DNA from: Enterobacteriaceae bacterium 89
Lineage (GTDB): Bacteria > Pseudomonadota > Gammaproteobacteria > Enterobacterales > Enterobacteriaceae
Direction of reading: 5' to 3'
DNA: 64,000 nt
Assembly (NCBI GenBank): GCA_014156375.1
Contig: RQJH01000003.1
Coordinates: 806,001 to 870,000, forward strand
This document shows positions 1 through 10,528 of this stretch, one piece after another. Numbering within the stretch: position 1 is the first letter of the stretch; the number at the start of each line of letters is the position of its first letter. The position numbers and the translations under genes are program-made. The notes under the pieces were generated by a model. The model had not been told where the DNA came from, ran no database searches, and worked only from the letters and a program-made list of their open reading frames with translations.

Positions 1-1222
1 CTTTGACTTCCTGCTGCTTAAGAACTTTGCGCTCGCCGGTGTCCATATTCAGCTCAAACAGCGTCGCTGGCGTAGTCATTGACGAGTAGCCATAGCGCAG
101 GCGCGCGGTGTCCGGTTCCGGATTATAAGCAACCCAGGTGACATAAGCCGGATCGTCAAAGGCAATCCCGGTGACTTCCCGCGTTTTGCGGTTGATTTGC
201 CGCAGGCTGGTGAGCCCGCGCTGGCGCTCTTCCACCACCAGCCAGTCGGTGAACAGGGTAAAGCTCTCCAGCATTACTTCTTCACGCGCAGGGATCAGCG
301 TCTCCCAGCGGCTTTCATAGCGCACCGGCGTTTTGTAGAGCCCAAAGTTTTTGCCCTCGCGGTTGGAGCGCAGATAGAAATGATGCTGGAAGTGATCGAC
401 GCTGTATTCATGATCTTTACGCCGCGGCAGGAAGCAAAGCGGCTGCGCATCCGGAAGCTCAGCGTCGATCAGCAGGACCTCACTGGTGGTCGCGCTGGAA
501 AGATGAATAATCACATAGTGCTTCGAGCTGGTTTTGTGCAGGTTGACGTAAAAAGTGTCGTCCTTCTCTTCGTAAATCATTTCGTCGGCGCTGACGGGCG
601 TGCCCACGGTGTGGCGCCAGACCTGGAACGGCAGCAGCGTTTTCGGATGCTTGCGGACGTAATACAGCGTCTGCGAATCATTGCCCCAGACAAAATCCGG
701 TTCAACATTTTCCAGCGTTTCCGGATACCAGTTGCCGTTATCCAGATTCAGAACGCGCAAACCATACTGGCGGCGGGAAAGAAAGTCTTCGGTCAGCGCC
801 ATCAGCGTGTTATCCGGGGAAACGCCCAAGCCACCGAGAGTGTAAAATTCGCTTTGCGCCGCACGCTGATTGCCATCCAGCAGCAATTCCCATGCGTCCC
901 ACTCTTCCTTCTGCACCGACTGGCGCTGATAAATCGCATACTCGCAGCCCGGTTCGTAAATCTGACGATAGCGATAGCCATTTTTGCTGTAGGGCGCGGA
1001 GACCTCGCGCGGAGGGATACGGTCAATAATCTCCTTCAGGACCCGATCCTGAAGGTTCTGCTGCGATTTCATCACCTCGTGGCCGTACTCATTTTCCTGT
1101 TTCAGATAGTCGAGCACGGCGGGCTTTGCGCGATCGTCGTCGCGCAGCCAGTAGTAATTATCAGTGCGGGTATCGCCATGCAGGGTCATGGCGTGGGGAA
1201 TTTGTTTTGCTTTTGGCGGCAT
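1..1222 (-). CDS. ptrB: Oligopeptidase B, N-terminal part (cut by window edge)
   Basis: Serine peptidase of the prolyl oligopeptidase family (S9A), cytoplasmic, cleaving short peptides after Arg or Lys. About 407 codons are present, reading from ATG at 1222 to the window edge; the family is about 686 residues, so the C-terminal alpha/beta-hydrolase domain with the Ser-Asp-His triad lies outside. What is visible is the N-terminal arm ([16 protein letters not shown], then the DNYYWLRDD motif) and the beta-propeller that gates substrate access. The sequence tracks E. coli PtrB closely without gaps. It runs in the same direction as yebE, 85 nt apart. Identification is secure; activity cannot be judged without the catalytic half. 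Confidence 0.95.
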   Translation of the reverse strand, partial: MPPKAKQIPHAMTLHGDTRTDNYYWLRDDDRAKPAVLDYLKQENEYGHEVMKSQQNLQDRVLKEIIDRIPPREVSAPYSKNGYRYRQIYEPGCEYAIYQRQSVQKEEWDAWELLLDGNQRAAQSEFYTLGGLGVSPDNTLMALTEDFLSRRQYGLRVLNLDNGNWYPETLENVEPDFVWGNDSQTLYYVRKHPKTLLPFQVWRHTVGTPVSADEMIYEEKDDTFYVNLHKTSSKHYVIIHLSSATTSEVLLIDAELPDAQPLCFLPRRKDHEYSVDHFQHHFYLRSNREGKNFGLYKTPVRYESRWETLIPAREEVMLESFTLFTDWLVVEERQRGLTSLRQINRKTREVTGIAFDDPAYVTWVAYNPEPDTARLRYGYSSMTTPATLFELNMDTGERKVLKQQEVK

Positions 1223-1307
1223 GTCGTTGTTCTTCTGCGTTGTTCTTCCATTTACCTAAGGGTGGCAAATATGCAGAACGATGCAAGCGAAACATGCCAT
1301 TGCTCGG

Positions 1308-1955
1308 CTAAACGGCCTTTTTTTGCTCCTGCAGATCGGCTTCTATGCTGAGGCGGACGTCTTCCGGGATATTCAGCGCGTCACCCAATGCATTCAGATA
1401 GCTGCGTTCCATAAAATGGTCGACATCAATCGCTGCACAGCTCAGAAAGTAAAGCTCCAGCGCTTCTTCTTCGTGCTGAACGCCCTTGCTCAGCAGCAGC
1501 GGATCTAAAGGCTGCGCCATGGCTCTTTCGACCAGCACCCTTCCCTGTCCTTCAACTCCGGCTTCACGCAGCTGCTGGTCGATGGCAGCCCTCTCTTTGT
1601 CATCAATATGTCCGTCGCTTTTCGCAGCAAACACCAGCGCGGTGATCAACCGCTCAGTTCGTACGTCTACCGGACTGGTTTGCTGTCCGTAAAGAGGTTC
1701 GTCCTGGTGGGCATCTTTGACTTTATTTTTGTACTTGTTCCACAGCACCGTACCTGCAACCGCCCCACCGCCTGCCAGTAGCGCACCGGTTCCGTACTTA
1801 GCCAGCAGCTTGCGGGAGGATTTGCTGGAGACCAGTAATCCGGCAAGCCCGCCGAGGGCGCCCGGTACCAGCAGTTTGCTGAGCCCCTGGCTGTTGGAAG
1901 ATGAGGAGGAAGATTGCCCAAGAAGGGATTGAAGCTGATTTAGCCAGTTAGCCAT
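1308..1955 (-). CDS. yebE: YebE, DUF533 inner-membrane protein
   Basis: A 215-residue protein starting [14 protein letters not shown], matching E. coli YebE. It has a Ser-rich linker (about residues 14-23), a small hydrophobic, Gly-rich segment (about 30-70) with two short possible membrane passes, and a C-terminal helical domain of the DUF533 / TerB-like type carrying the acidic stretch [14 protein letters not shown]. Family members are inner-membrane proteins of unknown function; yebE is known as an envelope-stress (Cpx) responsive gene in E. coli. In K-12 yebF and yebG follow; here the next gene upstream is purT, so both are missing. Confidence 0.9.
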   Translation of the reverse strand: MANWLNQLQSLLGQSSSSSSNSQGLSKLLVPGALGGLAGLLVSSKSSRKLLAKYGTGALLAGGGAVAGTVLWNKYKNKVKDAHQDEPLYGQQTSPVDVRTERLITALVFAAKSDGHIDDKERAAIDQQLREAGVEGQGRVLVERAMAQPLDPLLLSKGVQHEEEALELYFLSCAAIDVDHFMERSYLNALGDALNIPEDVRLSIEADLQEQKKAV

Positions 1956-2109
1956 AAAGTCCTCGCGTTCACTGTTTGCAATTTTCCCAGCGTAAGCGAG
2001 GAGATGTAATGATTCGTCTGCCCTCGATAAAGAAGCGAAAATGACAGCAGCCCCGATTGCCTTTCAGAACCCATTTTGCCCTCATTATTTCACCCGAACT
2101 CTTTCAGTC

Positions 2110-2139
2110 GCGACAGACGCAAACGTTTTCGTATATACT
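2110..2139 (+). promoter_or_regulatory. purT promoter with PurR operator
   Basis: ACGCAAACGTTTTCGT at 2117-2132 differs from the PurR consensus (ACGCAAACGTTTGCGT) at one base. It sits directly against a -10-like TATACT (2134-2139), with a weak -35 (GCGACA, 2110-2115) 18 nt upstream, so bound PurR would block RNA polymerase. It lies upstream of ATG 2171 and inside the longer open frame that begins at 2057, which argues for the shorter PurT. Confidence 0.85.
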
Positions 2140-2170
2140 GCTGCCACTTTTTTTACTGTGGGATTTCGTG

Positions 2171-3349
2171 ATGACTGTACTTGGCACTGCGCTGCGTCCG
2201 GCGGCAACTCGCGTGATGTTATTAGGCTCTGGCGAACTGGGCAAAGAGGTGGCAATTGAATGCCAGCGTTTGGGGATAGAAGTCATCGCTGTCGATCGCT
2301 ACGCCGATGCACCGGCGATGCAGGTGGCGCATCGCAGCCACGTCATCAACATGCTCGACGGTCAGGCCCTGAAAGCGCTGGTTGAGCAGGAGAAACCTGA
2401 TTTTATCGTGCCGGAAATTGAAGCCATCGCTACGGATATGCTGATTGAGCTGGAACAAACGGGTCAGCATGTCGTGCCCTGTGCGCGTGCCACAAAGCTC
2501 ACAATGAACCGTGAAGGCATTCGCCGTCTGGCGGCAGAAGAGCTGAGTCTGCCGACTTCCAGCTATCGCTTTGCCGACAGCGAAGACGGTTTCCGTGCTG
2601 CGGTAAAACACATTGGTCTGCCCTGCATCGTGAAGCCGGTGATGAGCTCCTCCGGCAAAGGCCAGAGCTTTATCCGTACTGAGGATCAGCTAACTGAAGC
2701 CTGGCGCTATGCGCAGCAAGGCGGAAGAGCCGGTGCCGGCAAGGTGATCGTTGAAGGCGTGGTGAAATTTGACTTCGAGATCACGCTGTTGACCGTCAGC
2801 GCCGTAGACGGCGTACATTTCTGCGAGCCGGTGGGCCATCGTCAGGAAGACGGCGATTATCGCGAATCCTGGCAGCCGCAGCAAATGAGCGCTCTGGCCT
2901 CAGAACGCGCGCAGGCCATCGCTCGTGACGTGGTGCTGGCGCTCGGTGGCTACGGTCTGTTTGGCGTGGAGCTTTTCGTCTGCGGCGATGAGGTTATCTT
3001 CAGCGAAGTTTCACCGCGTCCGCACGATACCGGGATGGTGACCTTAATTTCTCAGGATCTGTCCGAATTCGCGCTGCACGTGCGTGCGTTCCTTGGTTTA
3101 CCTGTCGGCAGCATTCGTCAGTATGGCCCTTCCGCTTCCGCCGTTATCCTGCCGAAGCTGACCAGCAATAACGTGAGCTTTGGCAATATTGAAGCCGCCG
3201 TGGGTGCCGGAGTTCAGCTGCGCCTGTTTGGCAAACCGGATATCGACGGTTCGCGTCGTTTGGGTGTGGCGTTGGCGGTGGCGGATAATGTGGAGACGGC
3301 TGTCGAACGTGCGAAAAGTGCGGCTGGTGCGGTGAGTGTGAAAGGGTAA
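2171..3349 (+). CDS. purT: Formate-dependent GAR transformylase (PurT)
   Basis: Phosphoribosylglycinamide formyltransferase 2: uses formate and ATP to formylate GAR in de novo purine synthesis, an alternative to folate-dependent PurN. The protein is 392 residues, the E. coli length, and has the ATP-grasp order: an N-terminal Rossmann-like part ([12 protein letters not shown]), the ATP-binding glycine loop ([14 protein letters not shown]) and a metal-binding C-terminal region ([13 protein letters not shown]). ATG 2171 was chosen over the frame's first ATG (2057) because it gives the family length [14 protein letters not shown], and because the PurR operator and -10 lie between the two starts. 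It is a single-gene unit followed by a BIME. Confidence 0.97.
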   Translation: MTVLGTALRPAATRVMLLGSGELGKEVAIECQRLGIEVIAVDRYADAPAMQVAHRSHVINMLDGQALKALVEQEKPDFIVPEIEAIATDMLIELEQTGQHVVPCARATKLTMNREGIRRLAAEELSLPTSSYRFADSEDGFRAAVKHIGLPCIVKPVMSSSGKGQSFIRTEDQLTEAWRYAQQGGRAGAGKVIVEGVVKFDFEITLLTVSAVDGVHFCEPVGHRQEDGDYRESWQPQQMSALASERAQAIARDVVLALGGYGLFGVELFVCGDEVIFSEVSPRPHDTGMVTLISQDLSEFALHVRAFLGLPVGSIRQYGPSASAVILPKLTSNNVSFGNIEAAVGAGVQLRLFGKPDIDGSRRLGVALAVADNVETAVERAKSAAGAVSVKG

Positions 3350-3355
3350 AAAAAA

Positions 3356-3424
3356 GCCCGGTGGCGCTGCGCTTACCGGACCTACGCTCTTGTAGGTCTG
3401 ATAAGGCGTAGCCGCCATCAGGCA
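3356..3424. repeat. REP/BIME palindromic repeat
   Basis: Two REP-like units in inverted orientation (GCCCGGTGGCGCTGCGC, then GCCGCCATCAGGC) joined around CCTAC...GTAGG, filling the gap between convergent purT and eda. Such elements usually sit in transcribed 3' regions and stabilise mRNA or bind gyrase/IHF. Related copies occur at 40173, 43310 and 48788. Confidence 0.85.
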
Positions 3425-3442
3425 GCTACGCAGAGGGCTAAA

Positions 3443-4081
3443 TTACTTAGCGCCTTCTACCGCTTCGCGAGCGATTTTGGTGATGCGATCGTAGTCGCCA
3501 GCTTCCAGCGCGTCGGCCGGAACCAGCCAGGAGCCACCGATGCACAGCACGCTTTTCTGTGCCAGGTAATCGCGGTAGTTAGCCGGGGAGATCCCACCGG
3601 TCGGGCAGAAACGAATGTGAGCGAACGGACCCGCAATTGCCTGCAGCGCTTTCACACCGCCGTTGGCTTCAGCCGGGAAGAATTTGAACTCTTTGAGACC
3701 GTAGTCCATGCCCAGCATCAGTTCAGAAACGGTGCTGATACCAGGGATCAGTGGAATGGTACCTTCGGTCGCGGCTTTCAGCAGCGGCTCGGTCAGACCC
3801 GGGCTGATGGCGAACTGTGCGCCAGCTTCAGTCACTTCTTTCAGTTGCTGTACGTTAGTCACGGTACCCGCGCCCACGATCGCTTCCGGCACTTCTTTCG
3901 CGATGGCACGGATAGCATCCATGGCGCATGCGGTACGCAGGGTCACTTCCAGAACGCGAACCCCACCTGCAACCAGCGCTTTCGCCATCGGCACGGCGTG
4001 TTCCAGTTTGTTCACCACGATCACCGGGACTACCGGGCCGTTGGTCAGGATAGCTTCTGCAGTTGTTTTCCAGTTTTTCAT
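3443..4081 (-). CDS. eda: KDPG/KHG aldolase (Eda)
   Basis: Class I aldolase splitting 2-keto-3-deoxy-6-phosphogluconate to pyruvate and glyceraldehyde-3-phosphate, the last step of the Entner-Doudoroff route, also taking KDPG from hexuronate breakdown. 212 residues, colinear with the E. coli enzyme; Glu45 (in RVLEVTLRT) and the Schiff-base lysine in [12 protein letters not shown] (about residue 133) are present, as is the phosphate-binding [10 protein letters not shown]. It follows edd by about 40 nt on the same strand and is probably cotranscribed. The last residue is Lys, one shorter than K-12. Hexuronates or deoxy-sugar acids from the 28-31 kb pectin genes would drain through Eda. Confidence 0.97.
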   Translation of the reverse strand: MKNWKTTAEAILTNGPVVPVIVVNKLEHAVPMAKALVAGGVRVLEVTLRTACAMDAIRAIAKEVPEAIVGAGTVTNVQQLKEVTEAGAQFAISPGLTEPLLKAATEGTIPLIPGISTVSELMLGMDYGLKEFKFFPAEANGGVKALQAIAGPFAHIRFCPTGGISPANYRDYLAQKSVLCIGGSWLVPADALEAGDYDRITKIAREAVEGAK

Positions 4082-4120
4082 CAGAGTTTTTCTCTCGCCA
4101 GATCGATTAATCTTGTCGTA

Positions 4121-5932
4121 TTAAAAAGTGATGCAGGTTGCGCCCTGCTCCGCACCGGAGAGTTTCTCGCGCAGTGCGCTGAACAGTTCGCGTCCGGTTC
4201 CCACTCGTGATGCGCTCAGATCGGGAATATGCGGCTTACGTGCCGCCAGCTCAGCCTCATCCACCAGCAGGGTTAATTCACCCGTCTGTCCGTTCACGCG
4301 GATCATGTCGCCATCGTGAACTTTAGCCAGCAGGCCCCCGTCATACGCTTCTGGCGTGACGTGGATAGCTGAAGGCACTTTGCCTGATGCACCGGACAGT
4401 CGCCCATCGGTCACCAGCGCAATTTTGAAACGGCGGTCCAATAATACACCTAAAGGCGGCATAAGTTTATGTAATTCTGGCATCCCGTTCGCTTTTGGTC
4501 CCTGAAGACGCACGACGACTACGCAATCTTTGTCCAGAAGCCCGGCTTCAAAGGCTGGCAACACGTCGTGCTGGCTTTCGAATACCACCGCTGGCGCTTC
4601 GATAATCTGGTTTTCAACCGGCACCGCAGAGGTTTTCATCACCGCACGGCCCAGGTTGCCGCTCAGCACTTTGGTGCCGCCGTGATGGGAGAACGGTTTA
4701 TCAAAGCTGGCGATGATCGCCTCATCCAGAGACTTCTGAGCGCCTTCACGCCAGTCCAGCTCGCCGTTGTTGATCCACGGCTCCATGGTATAGCGGCTCA
4801 GGCCATGACCCGCCACGGTATCGACGTCTTCGTGCAGCAGACCGCCTTTCAGCAGTTCACGCATCAGCACCGGAACACCGCCCGCTGCCTGGAAGTGGTT
4901 GATATCTGCCGGGCCGTTCGGGTACAGGCGCGCCATCAGAGGAACAACCTCAGAAAGTTCGGAGAAATCGTCCCAGTTAATGATGATACCCGCCGCACGC
5001 GCCATCGCCACCAGGTGCATGGTGTGGTTGGTGGAGCCACCGGTCGCCAGCAGCGCAACAATACCGTTCACTACAACTTTCTCGTCGAACATTTTACCCA
5101 GCGGCATCCATTCGTTGCCGTTGCCGGTCATGCGGGTGACCTGGCGAGCTGCCGCTTCGGTCAGCATCTGACGCAGAGGCGCATCCGGGTGAACGAATGA
5201 GGAACCCGGCAGTTGCATCCCCATAAATTCAATCACCATCTGATTGGTGTTGGCAGTGCCGTAGAAAGTACAGGTGCCCGGTGCGTGATAGGAAGCAGCT
5301 TCCGATTCCAGCAGCGCCATGCGATCCACTTTGCCTTCGGCATACAGCTGACGGATGCGCACTTTTTCTTTGTTTGGCAGGCCGCTGGCCATCGGGCCAG
5401 AAGGGATGAAGATGGAAGGCAGATGGCCAAACGACAGCGCCGCCATCGCCAGACCCGGGACAATTTTGTCGCACACGCCAAGGTACAGGGCACCGTCGAA
5501 CATATTGTGGGACAGACCCACCGCCGCAGACATCGCAATCACTTCACGGCTGAGCAGCGACAGCTCCATCCCGTCCTGACCCTGAGTCACCCCGTCACAC
5601 ATGGCCGGAACACCGCCAGCCACCTGGCCTACGGCGTTAACGCTGTGCAGCGCTTTACGGATAACGTCCGGATAGTATTCGTACGGCTGATGTGCTGAAA
5701 GCATATCGTTATAGGAGGTGATGATCGCAATATTGTTACGCAGCATGCTTTTCAGCGAAGCTTTGTCATCCGGCTGGCAGGCGGCGAAGCCGTGAGCCAG
5801 ATTACCGCAGGCAAGACTTGATCGCTGGACGGTATCTTTTTTCGCCTGTTTGATTCTGGCGAGGTAGGCGCTGCGGGTCTGCTTTGAGCGTTCGGCAATG
5901 CGGTTTGTTACGCGTAACATTACAGGATTCAT
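4121..5932 (-). CDS. edd: 6-phosphogluconate dehydratase (Edd)
   Basis: Converts 6-phosphogluconate to KDPG, the first committed Entner-Doudoroff step. It is a [4Fe-4S] enzyme of the IlvD/Edd family in the cytoplasm. 603 residues, the E. coli length. Cluster-ligand regions are visible around [14 protein letters not shown] and [15 protein letters not shown], and the C-terminal signature [15 protein letters not shown] is intact. Start: ATG 5932 preceded by a good Shine-Dalgarno (TTTGAGGAGC). It forms an operon with eda; zwf lies upstream in the same direction but is separated by an intrinsic terminator. Confidence 0.97.
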   Translation of the reverse strand: MNPVMLRVTNRIAERSKQTRSAYLARIKQAKKDTVQRSSLACGNLAHGFAACQPDDKASLKSMLRNNIAIITSYNDMLSAHQPYEYYPDVIRKALHSVNAVGQVAGGVPAMCDGVTQGQDGMELSLLSREVIAMSAAVGLSHNMFDGALYLGVCDKIVPGLAMAALSFGHLPSIFIPSGPMASGLPNKEKVRIRQLYAEGKVDRMALLESEAASYHAPGTCTFYGTANTNQMVIEFMGMQLPGSSFVHPDAPLRQMLTEAAARQVTRMTGNGNEWMPLGKMFDEKVVVNGIVALLATGGSTNHTMHLVAMARAAGIIINWDDFSELSEVVPLMARLYPNGPADINHFQAAGGVPVLMRELLKGGLLHEDVDTVAGHGLSRYTMEPWINNGELDWREGAQKSLDEAIIASFDKPFSHHGGTKVLSGNLGRAVMKTSAVPVENQIIEAPAVVFESQHDVLPAFEAGLLDKDCVVVVRLQGPKANGMPELHKLMPPLGVLLDRRFKIALVTDGRLSGASGKVPSAIHVTPEAYDGGLLAKVHDGDMIRVNGQTGELTLLVDEAELAARKPHIPDLSASRVGTGRELFSALREKLSGAEQGATCITF

Positions 5933-6054
5933 AAAAGCTCCTCAAACTCTGAGTGTCCGGGCTTTAACATCAATGCGAGTGTCAGTCGTGATAAACAATG
6001 CTGAAACAGCGCTGTGACATAGCCCGAGGGCAAATTCAACTCCCGCCAGTGTAA

Positions 6055-6090
6055 TAAAAAAAGCCCCGGGGGTGAATCCACCCGGGGCTT
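6055..6090 (-). terminator. Intrinsic terminator of zwf
   Basis: On the minus strand, a hairpin with arms AAGCCCCGGG and CCCGGGGCTT (6061-6090) is followed by a run of seven T (6055-6061), about 80 nt after the zwf stop and before edd. It separates zwf from edd-eda. Confidence 0.85.
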
Positions 6091-6127
6091 AAATGCGTAA
6101 ATTTCGCACGAGATGCTGTGTCAGATC

Positions 6128-6143
6128 ATGTTACCGGTAAAAT
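6128..6143. promoter_or_regulatory. Candidate GntR operator between zwf and edd
   Basis: ATGTTACCGGTAAAAT matches the gluconate repressor consensus (ATGTTA-N4-TAACAT) except for one base. GntR is known to control edd-eda in E. coli. It lies between the zwf stop and the zwf terminator, so it would control edd only if an edd promoter starts up here and reads through; that is unresolved. Confidence 0.45.
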
Positions 6144-6168
6144 AACCTGATCGGAGTAGCTTCAGACT

Positions 6169-7644
6169 TTACTCGAACTCGTTCCAGGAACGGCCGTCGC
6201 GGGTGATCATCGCCACCGAAGCAACAGGTCCCCAGGTGCCTGCCTGATAAGGCTTAGGCGCATCCTGATCGGCCGCCCAGGCTTCAGTGATAGAGTCGAC
6301 CCACTTCCACGCTTCTTCCACTTCATCGCGACGGACGAACAACGCCTGGATACCGCGCATGGTTTCCAGCAGCAGACGCTCGTAGGCATCGGCGAGATGC
6401 GTTTGATTGAAGGTTTCGGAGTAGCTCAGATCCAGCTTGGTGGTTTGCAGGTTGTGCTTGTGATCCAGGCCTGGCACTTTGTTGAGGATCTGGATATCCA
6501 CGCCTTCGTCCGGCTGCAGACGAATGGTCAGCTTGTTCTGCGGCAGCTCCTGCCAGGACTCTTTGAACAGGTTGAGCTCAGGCGTTTTGAAGTACACCAC
6601 CACTTCAGAGCATTTGGTTGGCAGACGTTTACCGGTGCGCAGGTAGAACGGTACGCCAGCCCAACGCCAGTCGTCGATATCCACGCGGATCGCCACGAAG
6701 GTTTCGGTGTTGCTGCTTTTGTTCGCGCCTTCTTCCTCCAGGTAGCCCGGGACTTTTTTGCCCTGAGCGAAACCAGCGGTGTACTGGCCACGTACGGTTT
6801 TATCACGCACGTTAGAGCGGTCGATACGACGCAGAGACTTCAGCACTTTCACTTTCGCATCACGAATGCTGTCTGCGCTCAGGTCGGACGGCGGAGACAT
6901 GGCAATCATGCACAGAATTTGCAGCAGGTGGTTCTGGATCATGTCGCGCATCTGCCCGGCCTGATCGAAGTAACCCCAGCGCCCTTCGATACCCACTTCT
7001 TCCGCCACGGTGATTTCCACGTGATCGATAGTGCGGGAGTCCCAGTTGTTGACGAACAGGGAGTTGGCGAAGCGCAGCGCCAGCAGGTTGAGAACCGTTT
7101 CCTTCCCAAGATAGTGGTCGATGCGATAAACCTGGCACTCCTCGAAGTATTCACCGACCTGATCGTTGATTTCACGGGAGGTGGCAAGTGAGGTGCCCAG
7201 CGGTTTCTCCATCACTACGCGAGCAGGCTTGGCGTTCAGCTTCGCTTCACCCAGGCCTTTGCAGATCGCCCCGAAAGTGCTTGGCGGCATGGCGAAATAG
7301 TTGATGGTCACACGATCTTTCTGGTCCAGCATTTTGCCAAGACGGTTAAAAGATTTAGTGTCATTGACGTCAAGATTGCAGAAGTCCAGGCGACCGCTGA
7401 GCGTGTCCCACAGACTTTCGTCAATCTTCTCGTTCATGAAGGTTTCCAGCGCCTCGCGCACCACTTTGGTGTATGCATCTTTGTCCCAATCGGCACGCCC
7501 TACCCCAAGGATACGCGTGTCAGGATGGATCTGGCCCGCTTTCTCCAGTTGATACAGGGAAGGCAGCAGTTTACGACGCGCCAGATCGCCTTTCGCGCCG
7601 AAAATGACCAGATCGCATGCCTGGGCCGTTTGCGTTACCGCCAT
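6169..7644 (-). CDS. zwf: Glucose-6-phosphate 1-dehydrogenase
   Basis: Oxidises glucose-6-phosphate to 6-phosphogluconolactone with NADP+, opening the pentose phosphate and Entner-Doudoroff routes and supplying NADPH. 491 residues, identical in length to E. coli Zwf. The N-terminal dinucleotide fingerprint [14 protein letters not shown] (about residues 13-26) and the active-site motif [11 protein letters not shown] (about 173-183) are intact. It is monocistronic, with its own terminator at 6055-6090, and is divergent from hexR, whose product represses zwf and edd-eda in related bacteria; a HexR-like box lies in the shared intergenic region. Confidence 0.98.
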   Translation of the reverse strand: MAVTQTAQACDLVIFGAKGDLARRKLLPSLYQLEKAGQIHPDTRILGVGRADWDKDAYTKVVREALETFMNEKIDESLWDTLSGRLDFCNLDVNDTKSFNRLGKMLDQKDRVTINYFAMPPSTFGAICKGLGEAKLNAKPARVVMEKPLGTSLATSREINDQVGEYFEECQVYRIDHYLGKETVLNLLALRFANSLFVNNWDSRTIDHVEITVAEEVGIEGRWGYFDQAGQMRDMIQNHLLQILCMIAMSPPSDLSADSIRDAKVKVLKSLRRIDRSNVRDKTVRGQYTAGFAQGKKVPGYLEEEGANKSSNTETFVAIRVDIDDWRWAGVPFYLRTGKRLPTKCSEVVVYFKTPELNLFKESWQELPQNKLTIRLQPDEGVDIQILNKVPGLDHKHNLQTTKLDLSYSETFNQTHLADAYERLLLETMRGIQALFVRRDEVEEAWKWVDSITEAWAADQDAPKPYQAGTWGPVASVAMITRDGRSWNEFE

Positions 7645-8032
7645 GTCATTCTCCTCAGTTGGTTTGCCTGGTACTTCTGCCAGGCGCTATTTGTAATTTT
7701 CTTACGCTGCACTGTACTGTGTTTACGTGATTGCCGAAACCCTGAACCCGCCCGGGAAGCCAGATAAAGGCATTTACGGGAAAAAAATGCGGCCGCACGT
7801 CAGGCAACGGCCTCATTTCGCTCGACATTTCGCCAGTTCAGGGCCAGTAAAAGTCGACCCTGATCATGTAATGAAAAAAAACAACGTAAATTGTCCTCTT
7901 TCCTCAGCATTGCTCAGGACACAGGAGGTATATTCTCACTAAAACGCACACCGATTTCACCATTTTACCCTTGATAATTCGGGTCTGTCGGGTAATTAAT
8001 GGAATCGCTTTCACCGATGAGTGCCTTGCCCC
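7645..8032. other. zwf-hexR divergent intergenic region
   Basis: 388 bases with no convincing gene. It should hold the zwf promoter (leftward) and the hexR promoter (rightward). Apart from the HexR-like box at 7692-7706, I see A-rich tracts around 7871-7881 but could not place a SoxS/MarA box, which is known for zwf in E. coli, with confidence. Confidence 0.5.
7692..7706. promoter_or_regulatory. Candidate HexR operator of zwf
   Basis: TGTAATTTTCTTACG matches 13 of 15 positions of the published HexR palindrome (TGTARTWWWAYTACA). It lies about 50 nt upstream of the zwf start, where a repressor site is expected. HexR is encoded next door. Confidence 0.55.
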
Positions 8033-8902
8033 ATGAACATGCTGGAAAAGATTCAGTCTCACCTGGAAAACCTTAGCAAATCTGAGCGCAAAGTGGCGGA
8101 AGTGATCCTTGCCGCTCCGTCTCAGGCCATCCATTCCAGCATTGCCACCCTGGCACTGCAGGCCGCGGTGAGCGAACCTACCGTTAACCGTTTTTGCCGC
8201 AGCATGGACACGCGGGGCTTCCCTGATTTTAAGCTGCATCTGGCACAAAGTCTCGCCAACGGCACACCTTATGTAAATCGTAACGTTGATGAAGATGACA
8301 GCGTCGAGGCTTACACCGGCAAAATTTTTGAATCCGCAATGGCGAGCCTCGACCATGTTCGACAGTCGCTGGACATGGCCGCCGTGAATCGTGCCGTTGA
8401 CCTGCTCACCCAGGCCAAGAAAATCGCCTTCTTCGGTTTGGGCTCTTCGGCCGCGGTGGCGCATGATGCGATGAATAAGTTTTTCCGCTTCAACGTCCCG
8501 GTGGTGTACTCCGATGACATCGTTCTGCAACGCATGAGCTGTATGAACTGCAGCGAGGGCGATGTGGTGGTGCTGATTTCCCATACCGGTCGCACCAAGA
8601 ACTTAGTGGAACTTGCACAACTGGCACGAGAGAATGACGCCATGGTGATAGCCCTGACGTCGGCGGGCACGCCGCTTGCCCGGGAAGCCTCACTGGCTAT
8701 CGCGCTTGACGTTCCGGAAGATACTGACATTTATATGCCTATGGTCTCCCGTCTGGCGCAGCTGACCGTGATTGACGTGCTGGCAACGGGTTTCACTCTG
8801 CGCCGGGGGGCAAAATTCAGAGATAACTTGAAGCGGGTCAAGGAAGCATTAAAGGAATCGCGGTTTGATAAAGAGCTGCGGATTGGCAGTGAAAATCATT
8901 AA
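8033..8902 (+). CDS. hexR: HexR, RpiR-family transcriptional regulator
   Basis: DNA-binding regulator of central carbon genes (zwf, edd-eda, gap, pykA and others in enterobacteria) that releases DNA on binding KDPG. 289 residues: an N-terminal RpiR-type helix-turn-helix (about 1-75, with AVSEPTVNRFCRSM as recognition region) and a C-terminal SIS sugar-phosphate domain (about 125-265; GLGSSAAVAHDA and ISHTGRTKN). The open frame can start at GTG 8021, but ATG 8033 gives the E. coli start MNMLEKIQ and length. It is divergent from zwf and followed 121 nt later by pykA in the same direction. Confidence 0.95.
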   Translation: MNMLEKIQSHLENLSKSERKVAEVILAAPSQAIHSSIATLALQAAVSEPTVNRFCRSMDTRGFPDFKLHLAQSLANGTPYVNRNVDEDDSVEAYTGKIFESAMASLDHVRQSLDMAAVNRAVDLLTQAKKIAFFGLGSSAAVAHDAMNKFFRFNVPVVYSDDIVLQRMSCMNCSEGDVVVLISHTGRTKNLVELAQLARENDAMVIALTSAGTPLAREASLAIALDVPEDTDIYMPMVSRLAQLTVIDVLATGFTLRRGAKFRDNLKRVKEALKESRFDKELRIGSENH

Positions 8903-9023
8903 AAGTTTATAACAAGCTTGTAACCTATTTGTACATTCGGTTAAGTTCCAGCATTACGCACAGTGGGAACATCTGAATTCCTGTTCACGCAACACCAAAA
9001 TTGTTTCAGCAACGGAGTATTAC

Positions 9024-10466
9024 ATGTCCAGAAGGCTTCGCAGAACCAAAATCGTGACCACGTTAGGCCCGGCTACTGACCGTGATAATAACCTCGAGAA
9101 GGTTATCGCCGCAGGCGCCAACGTTGTCCGCATGAACTTCTCTCACGGGACCGCCGAAGATCACAAGCTTCGTGCCGATAAAGTCCGTGAAATCGCCGCC
9201 AAACTGGGCCGCCACGTCGCCATCCTGGGCGATCTGCAGGGGCCAAAAATTCGCGTATCGACCTTCAAAGAAGGCAAAGTGTTCCTGAACATTGGCGACA
9301 AGTTCCTGCTTGATGCCAACCTCGGCAAAGGTGAAGGCGATAAAGATAAAGTCGGTATCGACTATAAAGGCCTGCCGTCAGACGTCGTTCCTGGCGACAT
9401 CCTGCTGCTGGATGATGGCCGCGTGCAGCTGAAAGTGCTGGAAGTTCAGGGCATGAAAGTGTTCACCGAAGTGACCGTCGGCGGCCCACTGTCCAACAAC
9501 AAAGGCATCAACAAACTGGGCGGTGGCCTGTCTGCTGAAGCCCTGACTGAAAAAGACAAAGCCGATATCAAAACGGCTGCGCTGATTGGCGTAGATTATC
9601 TGGCCGTTTCTTTCCCACGCTGCGGCGAAGACCTGAACTACGCGCGTCGCCTGGCGCAGGAAGCGGGCTGCGATGCGAAAATCGTCGCTAAAGTAGAACG
9701 TGCTGAAGCGGTGTGCAACCAGGACGCGATGGATGACATCATTCTGGCTTCTGACGTGGTGATGGTTGCCCGTGGCGACCTGGGCGTGGAAATTGGCGAT
9801 CCGGAACTCGTTGGCATCCAGAAAGCGCTGATCCGTCGCGCACGTCAGCTGAACCGCGCGGTGATCACTGCAACGCAGATGATGGAATCGATGATCACTA
9901 ACCCAATGCCGACCCGTGCGGAAGTCATGGACGTGGCAAACGCCGTGCTTGATGGTACCGATGCGGTGATGCTGTCTGCCGAAACCGCTGCAGGCCAGTA
10001 CCCATCAGAGACCGTAGCCGCTATGGCTCGCGTCTGCCTGGGTGCAGAGAAAATCCCAAGCATCAACGTTTCCAAGCACCGCCTGGACGTCCAGTTTGAC
10101 AACGTGGAAGAAGCCATTGCGATGTCCGCAATGTACGCGGCAAACCACCTGAAGGGCGTTTCTGCGATTATCTCAATGACCGAATCCGGGCGCACCGCGC
10201 TGATGACTTCCCGTATCAGTTCCGGCCTGCCAATTTTCGCTATGTCCCGTCATGAACGCACCCTGAACCTGACTTCGCTGTATCGTGGCGTGACTCCGGT
10301 TCACTTTGACAGTGCAACCGACGGCGTGGCTGCGGCAAGCGCGGCGGTTAACCTGCTGCGTGACAAAGGCTACCTGGTTTCCGGCGATCTGGTCATCGTC
10401 ACCCAGGGCGACGTGATGAGTACCGTTGGCACCACCAACACCACGCGCATTCTGACCGTTGAGTAA
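9024..10466 (+). CDS. pykA: Pyruvate kinase II (PykA)
   Basis: Transfers phosphate from phosphoenolpyruvate to ADP, giving pyruvate and ATP; the AMP-activated isozyme. 480 residues, the E. coli length. The (beta/alpha)8 barrel signatures are visible: VRMNFSHG near the N-terminus, [11 protein letters not shown] with the catalytic lysine region, and [13 protein letters not shown] for metal and phosphate binding. The C-terminal allosteric domain runs to the end (TRILTVE). Followed by a strong hairpin terminator shared with convergent lpxM. Confidence 0.98.
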   Translation: MSRRLRRTKIVTTLGPATDRDNNLEKVIAAGANVVRMNFSHGTAEDHKLRADKVREIAAKLGRHVAILGDLQGPKIRVSTFKEGKVFLNIGDKFLLDANLGKGEGDKDKVGIDYKGLPSDVVPGDILLLDDGRVQLKVLEVQGMKVFTEVTVGGPLSNNKGINKLGGGLSAEALTEKDKADIKTAALIGVDYLAVSFPRCGEDLNYARRLAQEAGCDAKIVAKVERAEAVCNQDAMDDIILASDVVMVARGDLGVEIGDPELVGIQKALIRRARQLNRAVITATQMMESMITNPMPTRAEVMDVANAVLDGTDAVMLSAETAAGQYPSETVAAMARVCLGAEKIPSINVSKHRLDVQFDNVEEAIAMSAMYAANHLKGVSAIISMTESGRTALMTSRISSGLPIFAMSRHERTLNLTSLYRGVTPVHFDSATDGVAAASAAVNLLRDKGYLVSGDLVIVTQGDVMSTVGTTNTTRILTVE

Positions 10467-10499
10467 TCTTCTTCAGGCTCCTTTTCCGGGGCCTGAATG

Positions 10500-10528
10500 T
10501 AAAAAGCGCCCAACCGGGCGCTTTTTTT
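10500..10528. terminator. Bidirectional terminator between pykA and lpxM
   Basis: Eleven-base-pair stem AAAAAGCGCCC / GGGCGCTTTTT with loop AACC, T-rich on both strands. It serves rightward pykA and leftward lpxM; the lpxM stop codon (10527-10529) already overlaps the T-run, so little room remains on that side. A smaller hairpin (CAGGC...GCCTG, 10474-10495) precedes it. Confidence 0.85.

Noticed and set aside
197-1351. Long open frame on the plus strand opposite ptrB (384 codons)
   Set aside because: It is the antisense shadow of ptrB; composition Gln/Arg/His-rich and no ribosome site or known family.
2057-2170. N-terminal extension of PurT (start at 2057, 430 residues)
   Set aside because: The extension runs through the PurR operator and -10 element; ATG 2171 gives the family length and start.
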